From a virus, in IMG/VR virus record IMGVR_UViG_3300031718_000009, positions 1 to 63,967 of that record: a stretch of DNA of 63,967 nucleotides. The stretch is one strand, 5' to 3'. The stretch's first letter is position 1, and every line of letters begins with the position of its first letter. Shown here piece by piece: positions 41,966 to 49,701 of this stretch. Position numbers and translations under genes: made by a program. The notes beneath the pieces were generated by a model. It saw nothing but the letters and a program-made list of their open reading frames with translations. It searched no databases and had not been told where the DNA came from.

Positions 41966-41971
41966 AGCCAG

Positions 41972-42937
41972 CTACGTCCTTATGATGAAAGGCGCGGCTA
42001 TATTTTTCCCTACGGTTTCCGCCGATCCCGTGCTCTGATTGACGGCGGTAGCATTATTGATCGTGAGCCCTGTCGCCGCGGCGCCGGTGCTGCCTGGAGT
42101 GCTTGAATTAACTGCGGTAGCCCCACCTGCCGCAAAGCTGTTAGACGTAACGATTGAGCCGTAGGAATGCGTATGGCCGGATTCCGTCGTTCCGTGCGCG
42201 TGTGCATTTTGAATATGGGTATGCGACGCAAACATATCCGCCTGGTAGGATGCAAAAGCACGTCCAACATCAAGACCTTTCCCACTGTCCAGCCCGCGAA
42301 GCCCAACGCCACGCAAATCCGGTACATGGAAAGAGCCGGTTGGCGGGGCCGCTGTTTGGTTCCACGACGCGCCATCAGTCCCGCTTGTTCCAAGTGCCGC
42401 AGCGAGCGCCGGATAGGTCGAGATAAGGTATGCCGTGCCATTGCAGAGTAGCCACCCGGACGGAGCCACCACCCCGCAAAATGGCATAATGACACCAGGC
42501 GGCAAATACGCCGCGAGCGCGGCGGTAATAGCGGCACCGCTCGCCGACGCATCGAAAATAAACTGGCCGTCAGTCCAATAAACATGGGTCTGGCTCGTCG
42601 ATGGCGGAATTATGAGCGGCACACCTGCGCCAGCCTGCAAACTCAGCGAGAACGGCCCCGTCGTCTGATTGGAAACGATGAACTGTCTCGATACCGGCGG
42701 GAGCGTTACAAGCGAATTCGAGAGCAGCGTTCCAGTGAAAGCAAGAACCGCCGCGCTAGCTTGGGCAATCGTTAGAGTTTGGGCAGCGCCTGAGATGGGG
42801 ATGATGCTAACCCCGGCAATCGCGGCCTCGATAGTATTTAAATTCGCATTGGTGGTGTCTCCCCACGTATTATAATCGAGGCCGTCTCCCATCAATGTAA
42901 GGCCGAGGAGCGGCGAGACTGAATCAATGACTGCCAT
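41972..42937 (-). CDS. Tail-collar domain fibre protein
   Basis: This is 321 residues. Residues 145-220 form a phage tail collar domain: PPGVIMPFCGVVAPSGWLLC, STYPALAAALG and GSFHVPDLRG. The C-terminus is His/Ser/Thr-rich (HTHIQNAHAHGTTESGHTH), like fibre tips that bind metal ions. Probably a tail fibre. Confidence 0.8.
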   Translation of the reverse strand: MAVIDSVSPLLGLTLMGDGLDYNTWGDTTNANLNTIEAAIAGVSIIPISGAAQTLTIAQASAAVLAFTGTLLSNSLVTLPPVSRQFIVSNQTTGPFSLSLQAGAGVPLIIPPSTSQTHVYWTDGQFIFDASASGAAITAALAAYLPPGVIMPFCGVVAPSGWLLCNGTAYLISTYPALAAALGTSGTDGASWNQTAAPPTGSFHVPDLRGVGLRGLDSGKGLDVGRAFASYQADMFASHTHIQNAHAHGTTESGHTHSYGSIVTSNSFAAGGATAVNSSTPGSTGAAATGLTINNATAVNQSTGSAETVGKNIAAPFIIRT

Positions 42938-43052
42938 AGACCAACCACACTGCTACTAAGCAAAGATAAATGCTGCGCTCAACGAGCCCCATAGATCGTA
43001 TGCCGTATACCAGCAATATCATCGCTAGTATTCCACATACCCAAGAAACCAT
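42924..43052 (-). CDS. Membrane micro-protein
   Basis: This is 42 residues with two hydrophobic segments (VCGILAMILLVYGI and IYLCLVAVWLVYG). Its end overlaps the collar-fibre gene by 14 bp. No clear ribosome site, so tentative. Confidence 0.4.
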   Translation of the reverse strand: MVSWVCGILAMILLVYGIRSMGLVERSIYLCLVAVWLVYGSH

Positions 43053-43097
43053 TAGAAGGATGCCCCGTTATAATGGCCACCGCTATGCACGTGCGAG

Positions 43098-43769
43098 TTA
43101 ATCGGCATCAACCTCGATCCCGCGGTTCACGAGGTCATCCTGCGTCTTCGCATCCTGAACGAGACCGGTAAGGCGCTGTATACACCTTTGATAGTCGGCA
43201 TCATCCTTGCGGAAATCAGCGGCAGCGGCGAGAACGCCCGCGCGCAAAATGTGTGGGTACCGATTGGTGAGAAAATTGGTATTTGTGGCTGGGCCGAGCG
43301 AGGGCTGCGTGCCGTAATAAATCATCCAGTAAATCATCGACACATTGGCGGCGACGTCGAATTGAAGCTGCTCGCCGAAGATCGACGCGAAGTGCGGGAC
43401 ACCTTGCTGCCAGGCCGCAGCGGTCAAAAAGTCTTGAGGGTTGAAGTCGGGAAATGCAAAATCGCCTGTCTGCGCAGTCACGAACCGGCGCTTTAACAGC
43501 GATTCCGGGTCTTTCATAAAGACAGGAGCGAAAGACGCATCGTGGACCGAGATCGGATCGAGGAAGCCTGCCGGCAACGCTACGCTGATGGCACCGACAG
43601 CAAGAGGGATCGGCAACGGCCCGATGCGCATTTCACGGACGCGAAGCCTTTGATAGATGAGAGCTTGAGCATCTATCAAGACTTCTGTCGCCGGCGCCAG
43701 CCCGTAATTGGCATAGTTGGCGATCGAGCCGGGAGTGGTCTTCGGCCCGATCAGGTCGTTGTAGTTCAT
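43098..43769 (-). CDS. Head-tail adaptor-like protein
   Basis: This is 223 residues starting MNYNDLIGPKTTPGS. The pattern of N-terminal helices (ATEVLIDAQALIYQRLRV), a central beta part and a C-terminal helical block with many Asp/Arg resembles the short-tail adaptor (gp4/gp11-like) family. The gene order capsid, small genes, adaptor, nozzle is typical. Confidence 0.6.
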   Translation of the reverse strand: MNYNDLIGPKTTPGSIANYANYGLAPATEVLIDAQALIYQRLRVREMRIGPLPIPLAVGAISVALPAGFLDPISVHDASFAPVFMKDPESLLKRRFVTAQTGDFAFPDFNPQDFLTAAAWQQGVPHFASIFGEQLQFDVAANVSMIYWMIYYGTQPSLGPATNTNFLTNRYPHILRAGVLAAAADFRKDDADYQRCIQRLTGLVQDAKTQDDLVNRGIEVDAD

Positions 43770-43773
43770 GGTG

Positions 43774-43878
43774 TCAGAACAACATGAACGCCGAATGCAA
43801 CAAGATCGCCAAGGTGCCAAACATGGCAATAATCAGCACTTCACGCAGACTCAAGCCGGTTGTCTCGATGGCGCGCAT
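43774..43878 (-). CDS. Membrane micro-protein
   Basis: This is 34 residues with a strong membrane segment (EVLIIAMFGTLAILLHSAF). GGAG lies about 10 bases before the ATG. It ends 4 bases before the adaptor start. Confidence 0.5.
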   Translation of the reverse strand: MRAIETTGLSLREVLIIAMFGTLAILLHSAFMLF

Positions 43879-43880
43879 TT

Positions 43881-43976
43881 TTAGGACTCCATTTCCTGGT
43901 GGTATAAGGCCAACATCCAGATGATGCCCGCTAAACCACAATTGAGCATATTTATATCCACCCAATCTAAGGTCAT
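43881..43976 (-). CDS. Membrane micro-protein
   Basis: This is 31 residues with one membrane segment (MLNCGLAGIIWMLALY). Its start overlaps the upstream stop (ATGA), and its end supplies the ribosome site of the next micro-gene. Confidence 0.5.
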   Translation of the reverse strand: MTLDWVDINMLNCGLAGIIWMLALYHQEMES

Positions 43977-44440
43977 CGGTTCACATCGCTTTCCGCGATC
44001 TTTTTGTTGTCCACCATCCAGGTCAGGATGGCGTCTCGTGTGTCGCCGGCATAAGCGTATTGCTCTTTCACGGCTTTCCTGACGGCGAAGAAGGGGTATT
44101 GCTTCTGACCCCTCGCCCAGGCCACGAGGTCGATGCCGCCAGCATCTACGGTCGCGGCTTGCATGACGTTCGTGAGCGCATCCTCGCCCTCAAGATCGGC
44201 TGGCGTCAGGCCGGATTGTTCGAGGAATTTTTTGCGCGCCTCGGCCGCTGCGGCATCGGCCTTCTTGCGATTTTCGAGCTTGCGCAAACGCTCCTTGGCC
44301 TCGTCGTCGAGCATGAGTTGCGCGAGGACGCCATGGTGGTCAAAATAGAACCCATCTTGATGAAAATGGGCTCCATTTTCGGGTGGAACGACCACGGCGA
44401 ACGGTTTGCTTTTGTCCAATTTGACGAGTGGCGAATCCAT
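43973..44440 (-). CDS. Hypothetical helical protein
   Basis: This is 155 residues. N-terminal PFAVVVPPENGAHFHQDGFYFD is followed by a Lys/Ala/Glu-rich helix (RKKADAAAAEARKKFLEQ) and an Asp-rich end. It may be a head-tail joining or scaffold accessory. No family recognised. Confidence 0.6.
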   Translation of the reverse strand: MDSPLVKLDKSKPFAVVVPPENGAHFHQDGFYFDHHGVLAQLMLDDEAKERLRKLENRKKADAAAAEARKKFLEQSGLTPADLEGEDALTNVMQAATVDAGGIDLVAWARGQKQYPFFAVRKAVKEQYAYAGDTRDAILTWMVDNKKIAESDVNR

Positions 44441-44450
44441 GAGCTGTTCC

Positions 44451-44513
44451 TTATTGAATGTCCTCGCCCGCCGCGCTGACGCCGGGGCTTCTATCCGGCT
44501 TTAATGGCGCCAT
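44451..44513 (-). CDS. Possible 20-residue ORF
   Basis: MAPLKPDRSPGVSAAGEDIQ fills the 95-bp gap between two genes and ends just before the AAGGAA site of the next. It has no ribosome site of its own. It may be chance. Confidence 0.2.
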   Translation of the reverse strand: MAPLKPDRSPGVSAAGEDIQ

Positions 44514-44535
44514 GCCAGTTGAGCGGCGGACGAGG

Positions 44536-44844
44536 TTAGCGCGTCGCCGATTTGATCGTGGTGTCTTTCCTACCGCCAATATCCGGGCCGGTCACAACCG
44601 CCTTTGAGACTTTGCAGCCGTCGAGCGAATGCCCGATATAATCATCGGCGTGTGCGAGATCGCGTCCGCATTCCTCCTCTTCCTTGCCGTGCATGGTCGA
44701 GCGGTCGAGCGGGTGTGGAACGATCAGCGTTTGCCCAAAGTCTGCCTTGATGCGGTACATGCCGCCGTTGGTTTTCCCGGAATGCCCGGTTTCCATCATG
44801 TCAGGCACCTTGTCGTCGATGCCGTTGCTTCGAGTTCTTTTCAT
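44536..44844 (-). CDS. Hypothetical protein
   Basis: This is 102 residues starting MKRTRSNGIDDKVPDMM at a TGATG overlap. Charged, with many His/Asp and two cysteines (GCKVSK, ECGRD). Between capsid decoration and adaptor genes. Function unknown. Confidence 0.6.
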   Translation of the reverse strand: MKRTRSNGIDDKVPDMMETGHSGKTNGGMYRIKADFGQTLIVPHPLDRSTMHGKEEEECGRDLAHADDYIGHSLDGCKVSKAVVTGPDIGGRKDTTIKSATR

Positions 44845-45122
44845 CAGAGTTCTCCGACTTTTATGGTGACGTGATCCCAATGCGGATCAGCGCCTTCGCT
44901 CGCCGGAACAGCCGGCGCCTTGCTGGGATTTACTGGAACACCGAACGGAAAGAATGGCTCGGTGCGGTCTGTGCGATCGAGCACCTCATAACCGGCCTTC
45001 GCCACTTCCATCGGGGTTTGAGCGAGCCGGGCATTGCCGGTTCGCTCCGTGTCATGGTGCGGCGCCGAGTCTCGACCAAGCGGTTGGAGCTTGTAGAACG
45101 GCGCGCGTGGATTGAAGGGCAT
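44844..45122 (-). CDS. Hypothetical protein
   Basis: This is 92 residues, Pro- and His-rich, no hydrophobic segment (RDSAPHHDTERTGNARL; EPFFPFGVPVNPSKAP). Its stop overlaps the next start. Probably a minor structural protein. Confidence 0.55.
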   Translation of the reverse strand: MPFNPRAPFYKLQPLGRDSAPHHDTERTGNARLAQTPMEVAKAGYEVLDRTDRTEPFFPFGVPVNPSKAPAVPASEGADPHWDHVTIKVGEL

Positions 45123-45137
45123 TTCCGCCTCCTCTGT

Positions 45138-45653
45138 TTAGCCTACGTCTGATAGCTCGTAGACGATAACAACGTCGGCCACGCCAGCATTACCGGCGCC
45201 GGACGGGACAACGAACGACACAACAAGTCCGGTCGCCGAGCTTGCGAACAGGAATGCCCCGGAGACGCCCGCCGATGGCGCATTGGCCGGGTTGCGGCCT
45301 GTCATGCCGCTTTGATCCGACGTGCCAAGGCCAGCCGCCGTAAGCCCGGCGAGCGGCGGTGGCTTGTCCAAGATCATCTTCGTCTGCCCAGCCGTAAACG
45401 GAGCGGCCGTCAGGTTCGTTTGCAACTGCCCGAACTTATTGACGGTCGTACCATCGCCAACTTGGATCACGCCCCAATTGGTCGTGGCGCCTGCGAAGGT
45501 CGTCGTGCAGATCGCCATGATCCCGCGCACTGACGCAACCCATCCGGCCGGAACCGGGATATTCAGCGCCGTGATGGCGCCGCCGAAAGCCAATGCTGGA
45601 TACCGCATGGTAATCAGCAAAGGACTATTTACGTTGTAAGCTGCACCGGGCAT
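45138..45653 (-). CDS. Head decoration-like protein
   Basis: This is 171 residues, beta-rich and Gly/Ala/Thr-rich (ALAFGGAITALNIPVPAGW, GVSGAFLFASSATGLVVSF). It lies directly downstream of the capsid gene, where decoration or stabilisation proteins are usual. GGAGGG precedes the ATG. Confidence 0.6.
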   Translation of the reverse strand: MPGAAYNVNSPLLITMRYPALAFGGAITALNIPVPAGWVASVRGIMAICTTTFAGATTNWGVIQVGDGTTVNKFGQLQTNLTAAPFTAGQTKMILDKPPPLAGLTAAGLGTSDQSGMTGRNPANAPSAGVSGAFLFASSATGLVVSFVVPSGAGNAGVADVVIVYELSDVG

Positions 45654-45760
45654 TGCGCCCTCCTTGTGATTTGAGTTGCGAACAGACCCGCAACGCAGGT
45701 CTGCTCTGCCAGTCTTGACCGGTCAGCTCTGTCAGTCCTGACCGGGAACGAAAATGACGC
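45654..45760 (-). repeat. Tandem 23-bp repeat and hairpin after the capsid gene
   Basis: On the minus strand, GGTCAGGACTGACAGAGC with TGACC is followed at once by GGTCAAGACTGGCAGAGC with AGACC: two 23-bp units with 4 differences. Each unit has a GGTC/GACC dyad, and AGACC pairs with GGTCT around TGCGTTGC just after. The structure could set capsid mRNA decay, partial termination or the capsid-to-decoration ratio. Confidence 0.6.
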
Positions 45761-46195
45761 CTACGTCGCGCTGTCCCACATCACGATCTTCGCGTTCGCC
45801 GCGTCGGGGTGCGCAATGCCGAATCCGCCCAAGTAATACCAAGCGACGCCGCGACTTCTTCCGTAGTCGTCCGGGATTTTGGCGCGTATCTCCTCGGGGA
45901 GCGCAATAGCTTCGGTCACTGTGTCGGCGCCGAATAGGAATGCCCAACTAGACTGTCCGTTCGCCCATGGGTCGGATACTTGCGCGTACGGATCGAATAG
46001 CACGGAAGCATCGGAACCGCCAGCCGGGATGAACGTCTGTTCAATAAAGCGGGTGTTTTCGTAACGGCCGATCTCGCCGGAGAAGATTTCGGCGATACCA
46101 AGGACCGTATACTGCTTGATGCCTTCGAGGGTGTTCTTGAACGGCCGGTAGGTCGTCGGCCGCGAGATCATCATATAGTCGTCGTCTTTGAAAGG
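45761..46195 (-). CDS. Major capsid protein, exon 2
   Basis: This exon gives 144 residues beginning PFKDDDYMMISRPTTYRPF, read in frame with exon 1 after removal of the intron. It contains the GIAEIFSGEIGRYENTRFIEQ motif typical of N4-gp56-like capsids, and a C-terminal YLGGFGIAHPDAANAKIVMW strand. The in-frame Met run at 46174 is not a real gene start: upstream codons stay open back to the splice site, and homologous capsids read straight through. Confidence 0.85.
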   Translation of the reverse strand, partial: PFKDDDYMMISRPTTYRPFKNTLEGIKQYTVLGIAEIFSGEIGRYENTRFIEQTFIPAGGSDASVLFDPYAQVSDPWANGQSSWAFLFGADTVTEAIALPEEIRAKIPDDYGRSRGVAWYYLGGFGIAHPDAANAKIVMWDSAT

Positions 46196-46989
46196 CTTAG
46201 TGTTCGCTCTGGTTCGCTACACCAGAACCGCCATTTGGCCGCTGCAACTTTCATTGCAGAACAGACTATATCTTGCTCCGTTATCCACAGAGACTGAGCG
46301 CTTCGGGCCGCTTGGCCCTACTCCCTTACGGGATAGTCGTTGAACGTTATCGAAGGATATGAAAGAGTGTAACCGTATCCCCCTTTCATGCGGTGAAACA
46401 TGAGACGACAACATCACTTCGCCACCCCAATGACGCCCTTTAGCGACATCGAAGCGGCTTACATCGCTGGAGTAATTGATAGCGATGGATGCATCCATTT
46501 CGAAAGAGCACGCCGTAAGAACGGCGGCTTCCGCTACAGGATCATCGTTGCCGTCGATATGTGCGATCTGCCTACTATGGAGCACATTTCCAAAACCACT
46601 GGAGGGCGTCTCGTCACAAAACGCTCTCTGCGCGGGTCGCTAACCAAACGACCATTCATTTATCGTCTCACTTGGCGGAACGGCCCTGCCGAAGATTTTC
46701 TTCGGAGGATTCTTCCGTTCCTGCACAACAAGAAACGGCAGGCAGAGCTTGGTATTGAATTCCAAAACCAAGTTGCAAAGCCCCTTGGAGTGAAATTCAC
46801 TGCTGATGATTTCACCATTTGCGAGCGCTTCTATTTAGAAATGAAAGCGCTCAACAATCCTTCCGATCTTCGCTGCTGATTGCCCAATCCTGCCAGTTTT
46901 CAAACCGTCGCGTTTATCCTCGCGGATTCCGCTGTGGTTGGCAGGCTCTAAGGGGTTTCCAGACAATTCACTCAGTGTACCCAAACTTT
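46196..46989 (-). ncRNA. Group IA intron in the major capsid gene
   Basis: This is 794 nt, self-splicing type. On the minus strand P1 is UACCU (46994-46990, exon) with GGGUA (46982-46978), giving the usual U.G at the 5' splice site after CCT. The core is recognised from AATTGTCTGG (46968-46959), AATCAGCAGC (46881-46872), GTTCAACGACTA (46345-46334) and the classic AAGATATAGTC (46274-46264); GACTA/TAGTC form P7. The intron ends in G before CCTTTC. The AAAG in the P1 loop can pair with CUUU of exon 2 as P10. The endonuclease gene sits on the opposite strand in the P6 region. Confidence 0.88.
46400..46879 (+). CDS. LAGLIDADG homing endonuclease, antisense in the intron
   Basis: This is 159 residues with a single LAGLIDADG motif (AYIAGVIDSDGCIHF, residues 20-34), so it should act as a homodimer, like I-CreI. 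It would cut intronless capsid genes at the exon junction and drive intron homing. It may start at 46400 or at the second Met, 46430. No Shine-Dalgarno is clear. It is transcribed against the capsid gene. Its stop TGA (46877-46879) lies inside the intron core element AATCAGCAGC on the other strand, so the gene end and the ribozyme constrain each other. Confidence 0.88.
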   Translation: MRRQHHFATPMTPFSDIEAAYIAGVIDSDGCIHFERARRKNGGFRYRIIVAVDMCDLPTMEHISKTTGGRLVTKRSLRGSLTKRPFIYRLTWRNGPAEDFLRRILPFLHNKKRQAELGIEFQNQVAKPLGVKFTADDFTICERFYLEMKALNNPSDLRC

Positions 46990-47547
46990 AGGTATGTTTT
47001 GCTCCTTCATATAGTCCGAAAGAGCTTTGATATGCCCTGTATTCAAGCCAACGTTGTTGGTGATCGCTGTTGAGCCGGTCGTTGAGACCGTTACTGACGT
47101 GAGGGACGTTCCGCCGGTCGGTGCAGCTCGAAGCGGGGTCTGCTTGAACTGCAAGAAGGCGACGATGTCGAAGAATTTCCTGGCGTCGTTCTTCAGCGTC
47201 TGATTGATGATCGCCATGATGTCGTGTTTGGCGAGGTCCATCAGCTTGCCGGTGAAGGGAACGGAGATACCGGCTTCGGTGATCGTCAGCGTCCGCTGAA
47301 GGATCGTAAAGCCGCCTTCCGGCATGGCTTGGCGCTCGTCGAGCTGGCGCCCTTGAGTGCCAATATTCGTATAAACGTTCCAGTGAAAGAGATCACCGCG
47401 GTTTAGACCTTTCTGTTCTCCGTCTGGAGCGTCGCAAAACTGTCTAAACTTGGTTAGCGGTTGAGTAACGGTCCGCATATAGTCGGAAAGTTCGTCCGAA
47501 TACGCGAAGCCGCCCTCGCTTGAGACCGTCCAGATTTGTCCGGCCAT
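46990..47547 (-). CDS. Major capsid protein, exon 1
   Basis: This exon gives 186 residues of an N4-gp56-like capsid, starting MAGQIWTVSSEGGFAYSDEL. It includes FTILQRTLTITEAGISVPFT and ends SDYMKEQNIP. Without splicing the frame stops five codons into the intron. Spliced to exon 2 it gives 330 residues with NIP-PFKDDDY at the joint, matching the spacing of this family. The ribosome site AGAGG lies in the 3' arm of the hairpin at 47556-47579. Confidence 0.88.
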
Positions 47548-47555
47548 GATAATTA

Positions 47556-47579
47556 CCTCTACGTGTTGGCACGTAGGGG
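47556..47579 (-). promoter_or_regulatory. Hairpin covering the capsid ribosome site
   Basis: On the minus strand, CCCCTACGTG-CCAA-CACGTAGAGG forms a 10-bp stem with one G.U pair, 8 bases before the capsid ATG. The 3' arm holds the AGAGG ribosome site. It could limit capsid translation until unfolded, or stabilise the mRNA. Confidence 0.6.
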
Positions 47580-47589
47580 AATTGTTCTT

Positions 47590-48927
47590 TTACGATGTTG
47601 GTTGGAAGCGTGCCTTTCGCATCTTTTGAATTGCTGCCGATGCGACGGCAATCCGATCTTCTGGCGCGGGCGCCGGTTCGGCGCTTCCCATCTGAGAAGT
47701 TCCGCTACGTGCGAGTGGGGGCATGAGCGCGCGTTTCTCCGCGATGCGGGAATCGGCGACTCTGGGTTGGGGCGGGACCGGCGTGAAATTTGGCCTTGTC
47801 TTGGCTATGTTTTCTTGCGGTGTCCCAAAAGTTTCAGTGAGCTTGTCACTCGCTGCCTGGAAAATTTTATCCGGTGAGCGAACCGGTCTCCCCTCCACTA
47901 GCGCGGCGGTCAAAACATCCGCTGCAAGTCTGGGGTTGGTCGCGATGGCCGCATACTGGTTGTCATCCACGAGGCCGAGCGCCTTGATGTCATCGGCGAT
48001 TTCTCCAGCGACGAACGAGATGTGCGCCCTGGACAGATACGGACTCGCTATGATGTTGTTGTTGTTGGCTGCAAAGCTCTCTACGGCTCTGGCGTACTCT
48101 TGCTGCACGGAGCCCAACGCGCGCGTGTGGTCATTGGTACGGAGGGCATGGCTAACGCCAGCGTCGAAGACCTCTTGAAGGGCGCGCGCGGCCTCCTCAG
48201 GGTCGCCTAACTGAATTTTCTCGATTGCGCTGATGAGCGCCGGATCGGGTCGCGCAGGCGCGATCGCTGGTGCCTGAGTCGGCGCTGGCGGCGTCTGTCT
48301 GCGCGCTTGATCCTTGAGAGCATTGGCTTCCGCAAGGCGATTTGAGAACGCGATTTGCTTTTGCGCGAGCCGCTGGAGCGACACTTCGCTGAATTGCTCG
48401 GCATCGGCCGGATCGACCTCCGCGTAGCGAAGCAGCTCCTCGCGGGAGACACTGAATTGATTGCCGTCAACCTTGAGCAAATATGTCTTGGTGGTGGCCT
48501 TCCGTTCCTCGGCGGCGCGGGCGGCAAGCTCCTCACCCTCGATGCGCTCTTTCTCTCTGGCCGCAGCATCGGGATCGACCGGCTCGGCAGGCTCTGGTTC
48601 GGCTCCCTCGACCGGAATTGCGCCGGGGATATCCGGGTTATCGCCATCGATGAACGGGACATGGCTCGCCGGGATGAGGTTTTTACGCTCGGCGGCTCGA
48701 TCAGCCTTGAACCGTTCGGCGATTATCTCGCGCTGGCGATCTCTAAATGCGGGCGTGCGGTCCCCGGTGACAAGAGGAGCTGCGGCAGGCGGTGCAAGCG
48801 CGGTCTTGCGCGCGGCATCCTCGCCTTCGTGCGGCGCGGCCGGAGGCGCGCCTGTCCCGTCTTCGACGGGCTGCGGAACGTTCGACTTCGGATCGTCCCT
48901 GTAACCGGCAAGTTTGTCTGTTGCCAT
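47590..48927 (-). CDS. Scaffolding-like protein
   Basis: This is 445 residues starting MATDKLAGYRDDPKS. It is acidic and Ala/Pro/Glu-rich, with long charged helices (AAREKERIEGEELAARAAEERK) and a central helical domain. A basic C-terminus (AIQKMRKARFQP) is typical for capsid binding. It lies directly upstream of the capsid gene in transcription order, the usual scaffold position. Confidence 0.7.
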   Translation of the reverse strand: MATDKLAGYRDDPKSNVPQPVEDGTGAPPAAPHEGEDAARKTALAPPAAAPLVTGDRTPAFRDRQREIIAERFKADRAAERKNLIPASHVPFIDGDNPDIPGAIPVEGAEPEPAEPVDPDAAAREKERIEGEELAARAAEERKATTKTYLLKVDGNQFSVSREELLRYAEVDPADAEQFSEVSLQRLAQKQIAFSNRLAEANALKDQARRQTPPAPTQAPAIAPARPDPALISAIEKIQLGDPEEAARALQEVFDAGVSHALRTNDHTRALGSVQQEYARAVESFAANNNNIIASPYLSRAHISFVAGEIADDIKALGLVDDNQYAAIATNPRLAADVLTAALVEGRPVRSPDKIFQAASDKLTETFGTPQENIAKTRPNFTPVPPQPRVADSRIAEKRALMPPLARSGTSQMGSAEPAPAPEDRIAVASAAIQKMRKARFQPTS

Positions 48928-48929
48928 AC

Positions 48930-49292
48930 TCAATCGTCCACCATTGTTGCGTCACCGCCTCTTGTCAGTACCGCCATGTGCATGTTTTCGCGCTCCTCGA
49001 TTTTCATGGCGGCGTAGATTGCGGAGATTTGCTCACCCTCGTTGATGGTCTTGCCCACCCACCGGATAAGGTCGAGATGCATCGTGATCTTGTTCTGGAG
49101 GCTACGGATGACGCTTGGCGCGTCAGCATCGGCATCGATCAAAGCCAGAAGTGACTCTGCCGCCTCGGCCCTGGAGCAAGCGAGAAGGTGCAGGATCGGG
49201 CCACCTTTTGGCAGCACAAGCTCTGCGAAGTAGTTGTCAGAGAAAGCCTGAATGGCGCGCGCGGCCATGTCGGTCGAGTAGTCACGACTCAC
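48930..49292 (-). CDS. Hypothetical helical protein
   Basis: This is 120 residues, GTG start, between the 56-residue gene and scaffold. Helical, with ILHLLACSRAEAAESLLALI and TMHLDLIRWVGKTINEGE. Probably head-related by position. Function unknown. Confidence 0.55.
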   Translation of the reverse strand: MSRDYSTDMAARAIQAFSDNYFAELVLPKGGPILHLLACSRAEAAESLLALIDADADAPSVIRSLQNKITMHLDLIRWVGKTINEGEQISAIYAAMKIEERENMHMAVLTRGGDATMVDD

Positions 49293-49452
49293 GTTCTGGT
49301 AATTCCGCTACAAGCGCTTCTATTTCTTCCTGAGCGCGCGTGAGTTGCCTTGCGAGCACGACAATATCGGCGTCTGGATCGAGGTCCGGGTTATCCAAAA
49401 GACTTGCTGCCAATATCAGCGCGCGCCGTCTTTCCGAGATGTAGGTGCTCAT
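49282..49452 (-). CDS. Small helical protein
   Basis: This is 56 residues, charged helical (YISERRRALILAASLLD; RAQEEIEALVAEL). It overlaps the next gene start by 11 bp. Good coding character, function unknown. Confidence 0.5.
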   Translation of the reverse strand: MSTYISERRRALILAASLLDNPDLDPDADIVVLARQLTRAQEEIEALVAELPERES

Positions 49453-49509
49453 TTTTCATAGAGCTTTCGCAATCCAGTTATGCTATACAAGGTTAAAGGA
49501 GATACAGAG

Positions 49510-49701
49510 ATGCCCGCCATGGTTGCAATTCTATTGGCAACGAGCATGATCACGCCCCCTATGACCAAGCCTCATCTCGAAGCCCAGCCCGCTTGCGCTC
49601 CAGGTATGAGCGATCAAATATGCCAGGATGCGATCGATCGGAACAAACAGGCCTTAAGGCAGCTTCTATTTAAGCCTAGGGCCACGGACCAAAATAACTA
49701 G
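49510..49701 (+). CDS. Small secreted protein on the opposite strand
   Basis: This is 63 residues with AAAGGAG ten bases before the ATG. The N-terminus (MPAMVAILLATSMITPP) is a short signal-like segment, with two cysteines in the mature part (QPACAPGMSDQICQDA). It lies alone against the late genes and its end overlaps the next leftward gene end by 26 bp. A -10-like TATACA lies near 49481. It may be a moron expressed in the lysogen. Confidence 0.6.
   Translation: MPAMVAILLATSMITPPMTKPHLEAQPACAPGMSDQICQDAIDRNKQALRQLLFKPRATDQNN

Noticed and set aside
45761-46174. Separate 137-residue gene starting MMISRPTTYRPF
   Set aside because: The frame stays open upstream to the splice site and the sequence continues the capsid fold. 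It is exon 2, not a gene.
46281-46289. Perfect DnaA box TTATCCACA in a genome that encodes DnaA
   Set aside because: It lies in the P8 loop of the capsid intron, alone. About half an occurrence of any 9-mer is expected in this length by chance, so it is not evidence of an origin.
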